DNA of 64,000 bases from Lachnospiraceae bacterium (GTDB lineage Bacteria; Bacillota; Clostridia; Lachnospirales; Lachnospiraceae): positions 214,558 through 278,557 of the forward strand of contig JAAVHZ010000006.1 of the NCBI GenBank assembly GCA_014799465.1, given 5' to 3'. The translations under genes were made by a program, and so were the position numbers. Below, piece after piece: positions 51,939 through 60,130 of the stretch (its first letter is position 1; each line of letters starts with the position of its first letter). The notes beneath the pieces were generated by a model, which saw nothing but the letters and a program-made list of their open reading frames with translations, searched no databases and had not been told where the DNA came from.

Positions 51939-51973
51939 GGCTGAACCGCTACATATAAAGTAACAGTTCAGCC
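51939..51973 (+). terminator. Hairpin after DUF2007 gene
   Basis: An 8-bp perfect stem (GGCTGAAC with GTTCAGCC) encloses 19 bases. No T tract follows, so termination is weak or assisted. Confidence 0.45.
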
Positions 51974-52037
51974 ATGCCATTGTCGGGCGTCCGCCATATA
52001 GAGAATAATATATAAATAAAAATATTTTTTAAATCGC

Positions 52038-52084
52038 TTGACAAAAGAAATAAATAACGTATAATGTAGTTATCGAAACTACAT
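52038..52084 (+). promoter_or_regulatory. Promoter and palindromic operator of hemolysin III gene
   Basis: TTGACA (52038-52043) and TATAAT (52060-52065), spaced 16, form a near-consensus promoter. ATGTAGTT-ATCGA-AACTACAT (52064-52084), a perfect 8-bp inverted repeat, overlaps the -10 box and the start point, the place where a repressor would bind. Confidence 0.65.
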
Positions 52085-52133
52085 GATATATATTATAAAA
52101 ACTATGTATGTGGTGTGAAAGGTGGTTTAAAAT

Positions 52134-52817
52134 ATGGACTATTCAATGAATAAAAAGCAGGTAAGGCTATACAAGATTGAGATACCAAAATATACATTAG
52201 GAGAAGAACTGATAAGTTCTATATCACATGGTGCAGGAGCAGCACTGGGAATAGCAGCACTTTGTTTGTGTGTAATAAGGTCAGCATCTTTGAACAATGG
52301 ATTGGCACTTACAAGCAGTTGGATTTTTGGAATTTCAATTATTGTTTTGTATAGTATGTCATGCATATATCACGCATTGAAACCTAATAATGCAAAAAGG
52401 GTTATGAGAGTATTTGACCACTGTACAATATTCTTGCTTATTGCCGGAACTTACACACCATTTACATTGGTTGCACTGCATGGAACTGTGGGATGGACAT
52501 TATTTAGTATAATATGGGGAACGGCAGTAATCGGAATCATCTTAAATGCTATTGATATGGAGAAGTTTAAGGTTATATCCATGATTTGTTATCTGGCAAT
52601 GGGATGGGCAGTAGTATTTACATTTAAGCCGCTTTTAATGGCAGTCAGTATGTCGGGAATAAAGCTTTTAGTAGCCGGAGGCATTGCATATACGGTGGGT
52701 GCAGTTGTATATGGAATAGGAAGTAAAGTCAAATATATGCATTCAATATGGCATTTCTTTGTATTGGCAGGAAGTATTTTACATTTTTTTGCAATTTATA
52801 ATTATGTATTGGTTTAA
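52134..52817 (+). CDS. Hemolysin III (PAQR-type) family membrane protein
   Basis: This 227-residue protein has seven hydrophobic helices and the hemolysin III/PAQR residues: SISHGAGAALG near 30, SCIYHALKP near 83 (S-x3-H), DHCTIFLLIAGTYTPF near 97 (Asp), and IWHFFVLAGSILHFF near 210 (two His). The family is structurally tied to PAQR receptors and zinc-dependent hydrolases; in bacteria its role is unsettled and the hemolysin name is historical. It has its own promoter with a palindrome at the start point and is followed by a terminator. Confidence 0.9.
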   Translation: MDYSMNKKQVRLYKIEIPKYTLGEELISSISHGAGAALGIAALCLCVIRSASLNNGLALTSSWIFGISIIVLYSMSCIYHALKPNNAKRVMRVFDHCTIFLLIAGTYTPFTLVALHGTVGWTLFSIIWGTAVIGIILNAIDMEKFKVISMICYLAMGWAVVFTFKPLLMAVSMSGIKLLVAGGIAYTVGAVVYGIGSKVKYMHSIWHFFVLAGSILHFFAIYNYVLV

Positions 52818-52835
52818 AATTCAGCAAGCATGAAT

Positions 52836-52879
52836 AATACCGGAAACATTTCCCTTGTGGAACTGTCTCCGGTATTTTA
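52836..52879 (+). terminator. Terminator of hemolysin III gene
   Basis: A 9-bp perfect stem (AATACCGGA with TCCGGTATT) encloses 23 bases and is followed by TTATAAT. Confidence 0.7.
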
Positions 52880-52929
52880 TAATGTAAATATTAAATGTAT
52901 TTATCAAAATATGAAAAGGAACCAAAATA

Positions 52930-53400
52930 ATGATTAGACAATATTTGGAAAAGCATGAGAGAAGCAGAAGTGTATTTGAAGTATTATACAGGCTGATGCC
53001 TGCTATAGTGTTTGTTATTTATGGATTTATGATAATATATTTGTTTGTGAACAGAGATATGAGGCTGCGTAAGGTGATAGATGTTCCGCTTATAGTGCTT
53101 TTGGGAATTACGGTTATAAGAAAATTGTTAAATGAACCAAGACCATATGAGGTAACAGGAATTCCGCCTCTGATAAAGAAAGATAAGAAGGGGCAGTCAT
53201 TTCCGAGCCGTCATGTGGTATCTGCGGTTATAATATCTATGGCGGGTCTGTATTTAAACATATGGCTGGGAGTTATTCTTTTAATAATAAGCTTTACTAT
53301 TGCAGTTATGAGAGTAACGGCAGGAGTTCATTTTGTTAAGGATGTGGCAGCCGGATTTGCAATAAGCATTATTTCAGGTGTCATTGGATTTTTTATATAA
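52930..53400 (+). CDS. PAP2 family lipid phosphatase
   Basis: This 156-residue membrane protein has the PAP2 motifs C1 as KLLNEPRP (~residue 60), C2 as SFPSRH (~90-95), and C3 as RVTAGVHFVKDV (~135-145). It would remove a phosphate from undecaprenyl pyrophosphate or phosphatidic acid at the membrane. AAAGGAA lies upstream of the ATG. It precedes a conserved-membrane-protein gene by 15 bases. Confidence 0.85.
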   Translation: MIRQYLEKHERSRSVFEVLYRLMPAIVFVIYGFMIIYLFVNRDMRLRKVIDVPLIVLLGITVIRKLLNEPRPYEVTGIPPLIKKDKKGQSFPSRHVVSAVIISMAGLYLNIWLGVILLIISFTIAVMRVTAGVHFVKDVAAGFAISIISGVIGFFI

Positions 53401-53415
53401 AACCGGAGGAAAATC

Positions 53416-54525
53416 ATGTTTGAGAAAATATTTACGTATTCATCAATAGATAAAAAAGAAAACAGAGTAATTGGAATAATGGATATTATAAAGCTGGTAT
53501 TGTTTATATTTCCGGCAGCAGGATTAGTTATGGGACTATTTTCATGTTATATAATGTATATATCAGATGATATGTACGGTAATATATATTATGTTATAGC
53601 ATTTATGCTTATGGCTATAATATTGGTATTTATGATTAAATGGTTAAGGGAAATGTTTATGGTATATGCCATAGGTAAGAACGGAAAACTTTACAGATTT
53701 AAAATGTTCGCATTTGCAATGAGCTATATGGGGCTGGGCAGCAAAATAGGAGACATTACAGGGAAAGGATTGGGCAGGCTTCAAGGAACATTTGAACTTA
53801 TGATGAAGATTAAGAAGACTATTGAAGATTTAAGTAATGAAGAGCAGATAGATGAGATGTTTTCTCAGGGATATGTGGTGGAACTTTGTGATGTAAAGGT
53901 TAAAGGCAGGAATAATGAAAGAATAAAATTCTCTGCATCATGTATGGGTAACAGTACAAAAAAGACTGTGAATATATCTGTAAGAAAGGTATATAATGAA
54001 TGGGAAAATCTTTTTAAATACATAGAATTTGTATCAGAGAATCCTGACAGTTCCATAAAAGATTTTACCTTTATAAAAAAGACTTCATATGAAGATTTTG
54101 CCATTAAAAAGCCATCTTATATAAAACGGGTTGCAAGACAGTCGTTCGTAGTTATAACGATAGCTGCATGGTTAGGAATGTTTACGTTGAGCAGTGATAT
54201 TAATAAACAAAGTAAAATAAATGCAGGATTCTATACTGGTGCAGAGGCAGAGATATTGAAGGTGGAAAATGCAAAAGGAAGAAAAAGGGATGTTTCCATA
54301 AGATATTATGCGGATGGAAAAGAATGTAAGAATACATTGACTACAGACAGCAGCAAGTATAAAGAGGGAGAAGAGTTTGAGCTATTTTATAAGAATGAAA
54401 ATCCCGAAAAGTATTTTATTTTTGCATTTGAACAGCATGTAAATCATAAGCCTGTACTGGTACTGTTTTTGTTTGGTGAGGCTATAATTTTAGTTGCGAA
54501 TATAGATTTAAAAAGTAATAATTAG
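53416..54525 (+). CDS. Membrane protein with DUF3592-like C-terminus
   Basis: This 369-residue protein has two N-terminal transmembrane helices (~25-75), a soluble middle with amphipathic helices and basic patches, a third helix near 237-255, a beta-rich DUF3592-like segment (EILKVENAKGRKRDVSIRYYADG) near 275-300, and a C-terminal helix (PVLVLFLFGEAIILVANI). I cannot assign a function. GGAGG precedes the ATG. It follows the PAP2 gene. Confidence 0.65.
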   Translation: MFEKIFTYSSIDKKENRVIGIMDIIKLVLFIFPAAGLVMGLFSCYIMYISDDMYGNIYYVIAFMLMAIILVFMIKWLREMFMVYAIGKNGKLYRFKMFAFAMSYMGLGSKIGDITGKGLGRLQGTFELMMKIKKTIEDLSNEEQIDEMFSQGYVVELCDVKVKGRNNERIKFSASCMGNSTKKTVNISVRKVYNEWENLFKYIEFVSENPDSSIKDFTFIKKTSYEDFAIKKPSYIKRVARQSFVVITIAAWLGMFTLSSDINKQSKINAGFYTGAEAEILKVENAKGRKRDVSIRYYADGKECKNTLTTDSSKYKEGEEFELFYKNENPEKYFIFAFEQHVNHKPVLVLFLFGEAIILVANIDLKSNN

Positions 54526-54533
54526 AAAAATTA

Positions 54534-54561
54534 TTGACTTTTCATATCATATCGTGATAAT
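54534..54561 (+). promoter_or_regulatory. Promoter of tRNA-Leu gene
   Basis: TTGACT (54534-54539) and GATAAT (54556-54561), each one mismatch from consensus and spaced 16, lie just upstream of the tRNA. Confidence 0.6.
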
Positions 54562-54574
54562 ATTATGAATGTAT

Positions 54575-54656
54575 GCGGGTATGGCGGAATTGGCAGACGC
54601 GCTAGATTTAGGTTCTAGTGTCAGCAGACGTGCAGGTTCAAGTCCTGTTACCCGCA
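54575..54656 (+). tRNA. tRNA-Leu (anticodon UAG)
   Basis: The 82-base sequence has the acceptor GCGGGTA paired with TACCCGC, a Leu-type D arm, anticodon stem CTAGA/TCTAG with loop TTTAGGT (anticodon UAG), the long class II variable arm, and T arm GCAGG/CCTGT with TTCAAGT. CCA is not encoded (discriminator A, then GTA). It has its own promoter and terminator. Confidence 0.95.
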
Positions 54657-54663
54657 GTAAATC

Positions 54664-54707
54664 AGGGATTTTGGATTGTATTATGAATCTGAAATCTCTA
54701 TTTTTTT
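54664..54707 (+). terminator. Terminator of tRNA-Leu
   Basis: An 8-bp stem (AGGGATTT with AAATCTCT, one G-T) encloses 20 bases and is followed by seven T. Confidence 0.8.
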
Positions 54708-54761
54708 AATATAAATGTAATTAAAAACAGTAGGCAGGTTTGGTAAGAATGGAGGATAAAA

Positions 54762-55556
54762 TTGATAAAGATATTTACATTTGGTTCATGCATTTCCAGA
54801 GATATTTTTAATCATACATCAGAGGAAGATTTTCATGTAACATTAAACATCCAGAGGATGTCATATGCATTAATGCCATTAGAAGGATATCCGTTAAAAT
54901 ATGAAGAACTGGATATGGAATATCTTGATGATTTTCCATGGGAAGTAAAGATGATGGTAACAGAGGTTTCAAAAAGCTGTCTTGATATGGCGAAAGAAGC
55001 GGATGCAGATTATGTTGTTATGGATTTGATTGAAGAGAGGTTTGACTTTGCTGAATTTGTAATAAATAATAGTACATACCGTTGTGTAAAAACAGGACAT
55101 TTTGAAAATTATTTTAACAAATATCTTAAAGATAAGGTATCAGGATACCGGGAATTATCTATTGACGAATATACAGACGAAGAAGTAAAAAAATACTTTG
55201 AAAAGTCAATACATGAATTATTAAAGAGATTTCCAATAGATAAGATAATAATGATAGAAACTTATTATGCTCAAAATATGATTGATGATGATGGAAAAGT
55301 ATCAGAATATGAGGATAAACAGGAGATTGTAAAAATAAATAAAAGATTAGAAAGACTTTATGGAATAATGAAACAGATTCTAAATGAATGCAGTGAGGAT
55401 GGAAAGAATTATAATTTGATAAAATGTGAAGATAATATGGGATATGCAAATCATAAATGGGGACCATTTCCTGCACATTATACGGATGAATTTTATATAA
55501 ATGCAGGTCAGAAAGTAAAAGAATACTGTAGTATTGGAAAGTCAGGGCTGATATAA
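54762..55556 (+). CDS. DUF6270-type SGNH-like protein
   Basis: This 264-residue protein starts MIKIFTFGSCISRDIF, the wording of DUF6270 proteins, which have an SGNH-like Ser in GSC near residue 9 and a distal WGPFPAHYTDEFY segment (~235). They are often coded with capsule or surface-polysaccharide genes. The start is TTG at 54762 with GGAGG before it; an ATG at 54749 is in another frame. The stop overlaps the start of the next ABC gene (TAATG), so translation may be coupled. A polysaccharide role is inferred from the family only. Confidence 0.7.
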   Translation: MIKIFTFGSCISRDIFNHTSEEDFHVTLNIQRMSYALMPLEGYPLKYEELDMEYLDDFPWEVKMMVTEVSKSCLDMAKEADADYVVMDLIEERFDFAEFVINNSTYRCVKTGHFENYFNKYLKDKVSGYRELSIDEYTDEEVKKYFEKSIHELLKRFPIDKIIMIETYYAQNMIDDDGKVSEYEDKQEIVKINKRLERLYGIMKQILNECSEDGKNYNLIKCEDNMGYANHKWGPFPAHYTDEFYINAGQKVKEYCSIGKSGLI

Positions 55557-57292
55557 TGAAAAATTTATTACAATATTTAAAAGACTATAAAAAGGAAAGC
55601 ATCTTAGGACCACTATTCAAATTACTTGAAGCATCGTTTGAACTGTTTGTACCATTAGTAATGGCTGCTATTATTGATACCGGTATAGCAAACAAAGACA
55701 GAGGATATATAGTGAAAATGTGCATTATAATGGTGGCATTGGGAGTTATAGGGCTTATATGTTCTGTTACTGCACAGTATTTTGCAGCAAAAGCAGCCGT
55801 TGGATTCTCAACAAAGTTAAGGCATGCACTGTTTGCACATATACAGAGTCTTTCATTTTCTGAAATGGATGATATAGGAACATCTACAATGATTACACGT
55901 ATGACAAGCGACGTGAATCAGGTGCAGTCTGGAGTAAACATGGTGCTCAGGCTGTTTTTGCGTTCTCCGTTTATTGTATTTGGTGCAATGATAATGGCAT
56001 TTACCATTGATGTAAAGGCAGCATTAGTATTTGTGGTTATCATACCTCTTTTGTCGATAGTAGTGTTTTTGATAATGGCATTAAGTATTCCGCTATATCG
56101 CAAAGTTCAGGTACAGCTTGACAGAGTTCTTGGCATAACAAGGGAAAATCTTGCCGGAATAAGGGTTATACGTGCATTTAATAAGGAAGAGGAAGAGAAG
56201 GAAAAGTTTCATAATGCACATGATGAACTGACAGGACTTCAGATGTTTGTGGGAAGAATAACAGGATTAATGAATCCTGTAACATATATTATTATAAATG
56301 CAGGTATATTGGTATTGATATATACAGGTGCAGTTCGTGTAGATAACGGAAATATTACACAGGGTCAGGTGGTGGCACTGGTGAATTATATGTCACAGAT
56401 ACTTGTGGAACTGATAAAACTTGCCAATCTGATTATAACTGTAACAAAATCACTTGCCTGTGCTAACAGGATATCAGACATAATGGATATACATTCATCA
56501 ATGAGCAATACGAATAATCCTGTAAATGAAAAAGATACGGAATATGCGGTAGAGTTTAATAATGTAAGTTTAAGGTATAATGATGAAGGCGAAGAGGCTT
56601 TAAGCAACATTACATTTAAGGCGAAGAAGGGTGAAACTGTAGGCATTATAGGTGGTACCGGCTCAGGTAAATCTTCTGTTGTTAATATGATTCCAAGATT
56701 TTATGATGCAGTATCAGGTGAAGTTAAAGTTAATGGGGTAAATGTTAAGGATTATGATTTAACGAAACTTCGTGATAAAGTGGGTATAGTTCTCCAGAAG
56801 GCAGTATTGTTCAAGGGAACTATAAGAGATAATCTTAAATGGGGAAATGAAAATGCCACTGAAGAGGAAATGGAAAATGCATTGGCAATATCGCAGTCAA
56901 AAGAGTTTGTGGATAATAAAGAAGGAAGGCTGGATGCAAGAGTAAGTCAGGGAGGAAAGAATCTGTCGGGAGGACAGAGACAAAGACTGACAATAGCAAG
57001 GGCAATAGTTAAAAATCCGGAAATCCTTATATTGGATGACAGTGCATCAGCACTTGACTATGCAACAGATGCAAAGCTTAGGAAATCTATAAGTCAGTTG
57101 ACATATAATCCTACAGTATTTATTGTATCACAAAGAACATCTTCGATAAGGTCGGCAGACAGGATAATAGTTATGGATGACGGTAAAGTTGCAGGCATTG
57201 GAACGCATCAGGAATTGCTTGAAAAATGCAGTATATACAAAGAAATAAATGATTCACAGCAGTCAGGAAAGGCGGTGGTCGGTAATGAATAA
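55556..57292 (+). CDS. ABC exporter half (permease-ATPase fusion), subunit 1
   Basis: This 578-residue protein has an N-terminal ABC_membrane domain with about six helices (~10-300) and a C-terminal ATPase: Walker A GGTGSGKS near residue 365, signature NLSGGQRQR near 470, Walker B ILILDDSASALD near 490. In the catalytic Walker B the residue after Asp is Asp (LDDSAS), not Glu, suggesting a degenerate site. It pairs with the next gene (8-base overlap) as a heterodimeric multidrug-type exporter of the BmrCD/LmrCD class. Confidence 0.9.
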   Translation: MKNLLQYLKDYKKESILGPLFKLLEASFELFVPLVMAAIIDTGIANKDRGYIVKMCIIMVALGVIGLICSVTAQYFAAKAAVGFSTKLRHALFAHIQSLSFSEMDDIGTSTMITRMTSDVNQVQSGVNMVLRLFLRSPFIVFGAMIMAFTIDVKAALVFVVIIPLLSIVVFLIMALSIPLYRKVQVQLDRVLGITRENLAGIRVIRAFNKEEEEKEKFHNAHDELTGLQMFVGRITGLMNPVTYIIINAGILVLIYTGAVRVDNGNITQGQVVALVNYMSQILVELIKLANLIITVTKSLACANRISDIMDIHSSMSNTNNPVNEKDTEYAVEFNNVSLRYNDEGEEALSNITFKAKKGETVGIIGGTGSGKSSVVNMIPRFYDAVSGEVKVNGVNVKDYDLTKLRDKVGIVLQKAVLFKGTIRDNLKWGNENATEEEMENALAISQSKEFVDNKEGRLDARVSQGGKNLSGGQRQRLTIARAIVKNPEILILDDSASALDYATDAKLRKSISQLTYNPTVFIVSQRTSSIRSADRIIVMDDGKVAGIGTHQELLEKCSIYKEINDSQQSGKAVVGNE

Positions 57293-59018
57293 GCAGATAT
57301 TTGTAAAAGTTTTGAGATATATTAAAAAGTATTGGTTCTATATGGTATTATCAATAATATTTGCGGCTATTACAGTGGCACTTACCCTTTATCTGCCTAT
57401 ACTTACAGGTGATGCGATAGATTTGATAGTTGATAAAGGAATGGTGGATTTTGGAGGTATTCTGGGAATATTTAAGAAGGCAGCAGTAGTAATAATAATT
57501 ACGGCAGTATCTCAATGGGGAATGAATATATGCAATAACAGGATGGCATATAATATAGTACAGGATATAAGAAATGAAGCATTTAAAAAGATAGAGATTC
57601 TGCCTTTGAAGTATGTGGACGCACATTCAAATGGAGATATAGTCAGTCGTGTTATAGCTGATGCAGACCAGTTTTCAGAGGGGCTTCTTATGGGATTTAC
57701 CCAATTATTTACAGGGGTAATGACGATATTCGGAACGCTTATATTTATGCTCACTATAAATGTGAAAATTACACTTGTGGTAGTGATAATAACTCCGGTA
57801 TCTCTTTTAGTGGCAAATTTTATAGCGAAGAAAACATTTGACATGTTTAAAATACAGTCAGAGACAAGAGGAGAGCAGACCTCTTTCATAGATGAAATGA
57901 TAGGAAACCAGAAGGTTGTTCAGGCATATTGCCATGAAGATGAGGCGATGGAGAAGTTTGATGAAATTAATGAAAGACTGGGAAAATACTCATTAAGGGC
58001 GATATTCTATTCATCACTTACTAATCCATGTACGAGATTCGTAAACAGTCTGGTATATACGGGGGTAGGTATAACAGGTGCCATATCCGCAATAACAGGG
58101 GGCATATCAGTAGGACAGTTATCATGTCTTTTAAGTTATGCAAACCAGTATACAAAGCCGTTTAATGAAATATCAGGAGTAATAACTGAATTACAGAATG
58201 CATTGGCATGTGCTGCAAGAATATTTGAACTTATAGAAGAAGAACCTCAAAGTCCTGAGCCTGATGATGCATCAGTGTTAAATAATGCAGACGGAAATGT
58301 ATTACTTGAAAATGTGTATTTTTCATACAGACCAGAGCAGAAGCTTATACAGGATTTTAATCTTAATGTGAAGCCGGGACAGAGAGTTGCCATAGTGGGA
58401 CCTACAGGATGTGGCAAAACTACAGTTATAAATCTGCTTATGAGATTTTATGATGTGGATAGCGGAAGTATTAAAATTGATGGAGAAGATATAAGACATA
58501 TTACAAGGGCGAGCCTTAGGACTTCGTATGGAATGGTACTGCAGGAGACATGGCTCAAATCAGGAACTATACGGGAAAATATTGCATTTGGAAAACCGGA
58601 TGCAACGGATGATGAAATAATACAGGCTGCAAAGGCTTCTCATTGTCATAGTTTTATAAAGAGAATGTCTAAGGGCTATGATACAGTTATAGGAGAGGAC
58701 GGGGGAAGCCTTTCACAGGGACAAAAGCAGCTTTTATGCATTGCAAGAGTAATGCTTTGTCTGCCGCCTATGCTTATACTTGATGAGGCAACATCTTCGA
58801 TAGATACGAGAACAGAATTAAAGATACAGAATGCATTTGCAGTGATGATGGAAGGACGTACAAGTTTTATCGTGGCACACAGGCTATCAACCATACAGTC
58901 CGCAGATATAATACTTGTTATGAAAGATGGTAATATTATAGAACAGGGAAACCATGAAACGCTGCTTAAGCAGAAGGGATTTTACGCAGAATTATATAAT
59001 AGTCAGTTTGCTGTATAA
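57285..59018 (+). CDS. ABC exporter half (permease-ATPase fusion), subunit 2
   Basis: This 577-residue protein has the same layout: six transmembrane helices and an ATPase with Walker A GPTGCGKTT near residue 370, signature SLSQGQKQL near 475, and Walker B MLILDEATSSID (consensus Glu present) near 495. The ATG at 57285 is chosen over 57249; it overlaps the previous gene by 8 bases. The consensus Glu here and the degenerate site in the partner fit an asymmetric heterodimer. The substrate is unknown. Confidence 0.9.
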   Translation: MNKQIFVKVLRYIKKYWFYMVLSIIFAAITVALTLYLPILTGDAIDLIVDKGMVDFGGILGIFKKAAVVIIITAVSQWGMNICNNRMAYNIVQDIRNEAFKKIEILPLKYVDAHSNGDIVSRVIADADQFSEGLLMGFTQLFTGVMTIFGTLIFMLTINVKITLVVVIITPVSLLVANFIAKKTFDMFKIQSETRGEQTSFIDEMIGNQKVVQAYCHEDEAMEKFDEINERLGKYSLRAIFYSSLTNPCTRFVNSLVYTGVGITGAISAITGGISVGQLSCLLSYANQYTKPFNEISGVITELQNALACAARIFELIEEEPQSPEPDDASVLNNADGNVLLENVYFSYRPEQKLIQDFNLNVKPGQRVAIVGPTGCGKTTVINLLMRFYDVDSGSIKIDGEDIRHITRASLRTSYGMVLQETWLKSGTIRENIAFGKPDATDDEIIQAAKASHCHSFIKRMSKGYDTVIGEDGGSLSQGQKQLLCIARVMLCLPPMLILDEATSSIDTRTELKIQNAFAVMMEGRTSFIVAHRLSTIQSADIILVMKDGNIIEQGNHETLLKQKGFYAELYNSQFAV

Positions 59019-59094
59019 ATCCTGTCAGAGTGTCAATACTTCAAGTGAAGAAACAATTGTGAGGTTATCATAGGTTAGTCACAGGAGGATTGTC

Positions 59095-59952
59095 ATGAAA
59101 AGTTTAAACGTCTGTATCAGATATATTGTGATATTGGCTGGTTCCGCAGTATATGCTGCGGGAATCAGCCTTTTTCTTAATCCGAACAATCTGGCACCTG
59201 GAGGAGTCACTGGTATATCAATAATATTAAACAGATTTACACCATTTGCAGTAGGCACGTTATCATTTTTTATAAATATTCCTGTAATGTGCATAGGACT
59301 TTGGAAATTAGGCAAAAAGGTAATGGTATCAACAATCATTGCAGTAATATCCGGTTCTTTCTGGATGAATGTATTTCAGGGATTTGATCCAATAACTACA
59401 GACAGGATACTGGCTGCAACGGCAGGTGCTGTATGTGTTGCCGTGGGCATTGGTGTTGTATTTAAAATGGGCGGTACAACAGGCGGAATGGATGTAATTA
59501 TAAAATGCATAAGAAAAAAATATCCATATATAAAAACCGGAACATTGTTTTTAATATCAGATTTGACTGTAATTGTAATATCAGCCATAGTTTTTAAAAA
59601 TTTTGAGGTGGGAATGTATGCAGGAATATCTGCATTCATATGTTCAACAGTTCTGGATATAGTATTGTATGGAAAAGATGAGGCAAAACTTCTGTTTGTG
59701 ATAAGTGATAAGGAAAAGGATATTACAAGAAGGATACTGGATGAGATAGATATAGGAGTTACGGAGATACAGGGAATAGGTGCATATACCGGAAGAAAAA
59801 GGCAGGTAATTATGTGTGTAATGAAAAAACACAGATTGCCGAAGGTAAGCAGGATTGTGGCGGAGGTAGATGACAGGGCATTTATGATAATATCTTCTGC
59901 CAGTGAGATTTATGGAGAAGGATATAAGAGCTATCATGGCGGGCAGTTATAA
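59095..59952 (+). CDS. YitT family membrane protein
   Basis: This 285-residue protein has five to six N-terminal helices (DUF161 pattern: LNPNNLAPGGVTGISIIL, GGTTGGMDVIIKCI) and a C-terminal ~85-residue DUF2179 domain (EIDIGVTEIQGIGAYTGRKR, RQVIMCVMKKHRLP). YitT relatives are common in Firmicutes; a transport role is presumed but no substrate is proven. AGGAGG precedes the ATG. It stands between the ABC exporter and the amylase. Confidence 0.85.
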   Translation: MKSLNVCIRYIVILAGSAVYAAGISLFLNPNNLAPGGVTGISIILNRFTPFAVGTLSFFINIPVMCIGLWKLGKKVMVSTIIAVISGSFWMNVFQGFDPITTDRILAATAGAVCVAVGIGVVFKMGGTTGGMDVIIKCIRKKYPYIKTGTLFLISDLTVIVISAIVFKNFEVGMYAGISAFICSTVLDIVLYGKDEAKLLFVISDKEKDITRRILDEIDIGVTEIQGIGAYTGRKRQVIMCVMKKHRLPKVSRIVAEVDDRAFMIISSASEIYGEGYKSYHGGQL

Positions 59953-60010
59953 TCAGATATCCATATTTAAAATAGAAGGAAAATCCATATAATATGTTGA
60001 ATATTTAAGA

Positions 60011-60083
60011 TTGACAATGTATATAAATCAGTATTAAAATATAGTTATAGCTATAGAAACTTAACTTGACACGCAAGTTGAGT
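60011..60083 (+). promoter_or_regulatory. Promoter and LacI-type operator of amylase gene
   Basis: TTGACA (60011-60016) and TAAAAT (60035-60040), spaced 18, form a promoter. A palindrome (ACTTAACTTG-ACACG-CAAGTTGAGT, 60059-60083, one mismatch) lies just downstream of the expected start point. Its core, TTGACACGCAA, resembles LacI/GalR-family sites, as expected for a maltose/starch repressor of the MalR kind. Confidence 0.55.
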
Positions 60084-60130
60084 ATAGAAAGGGGAGTTAT
60101 GCAACAAAAATTTTTAAAGGAGATGGTAAA

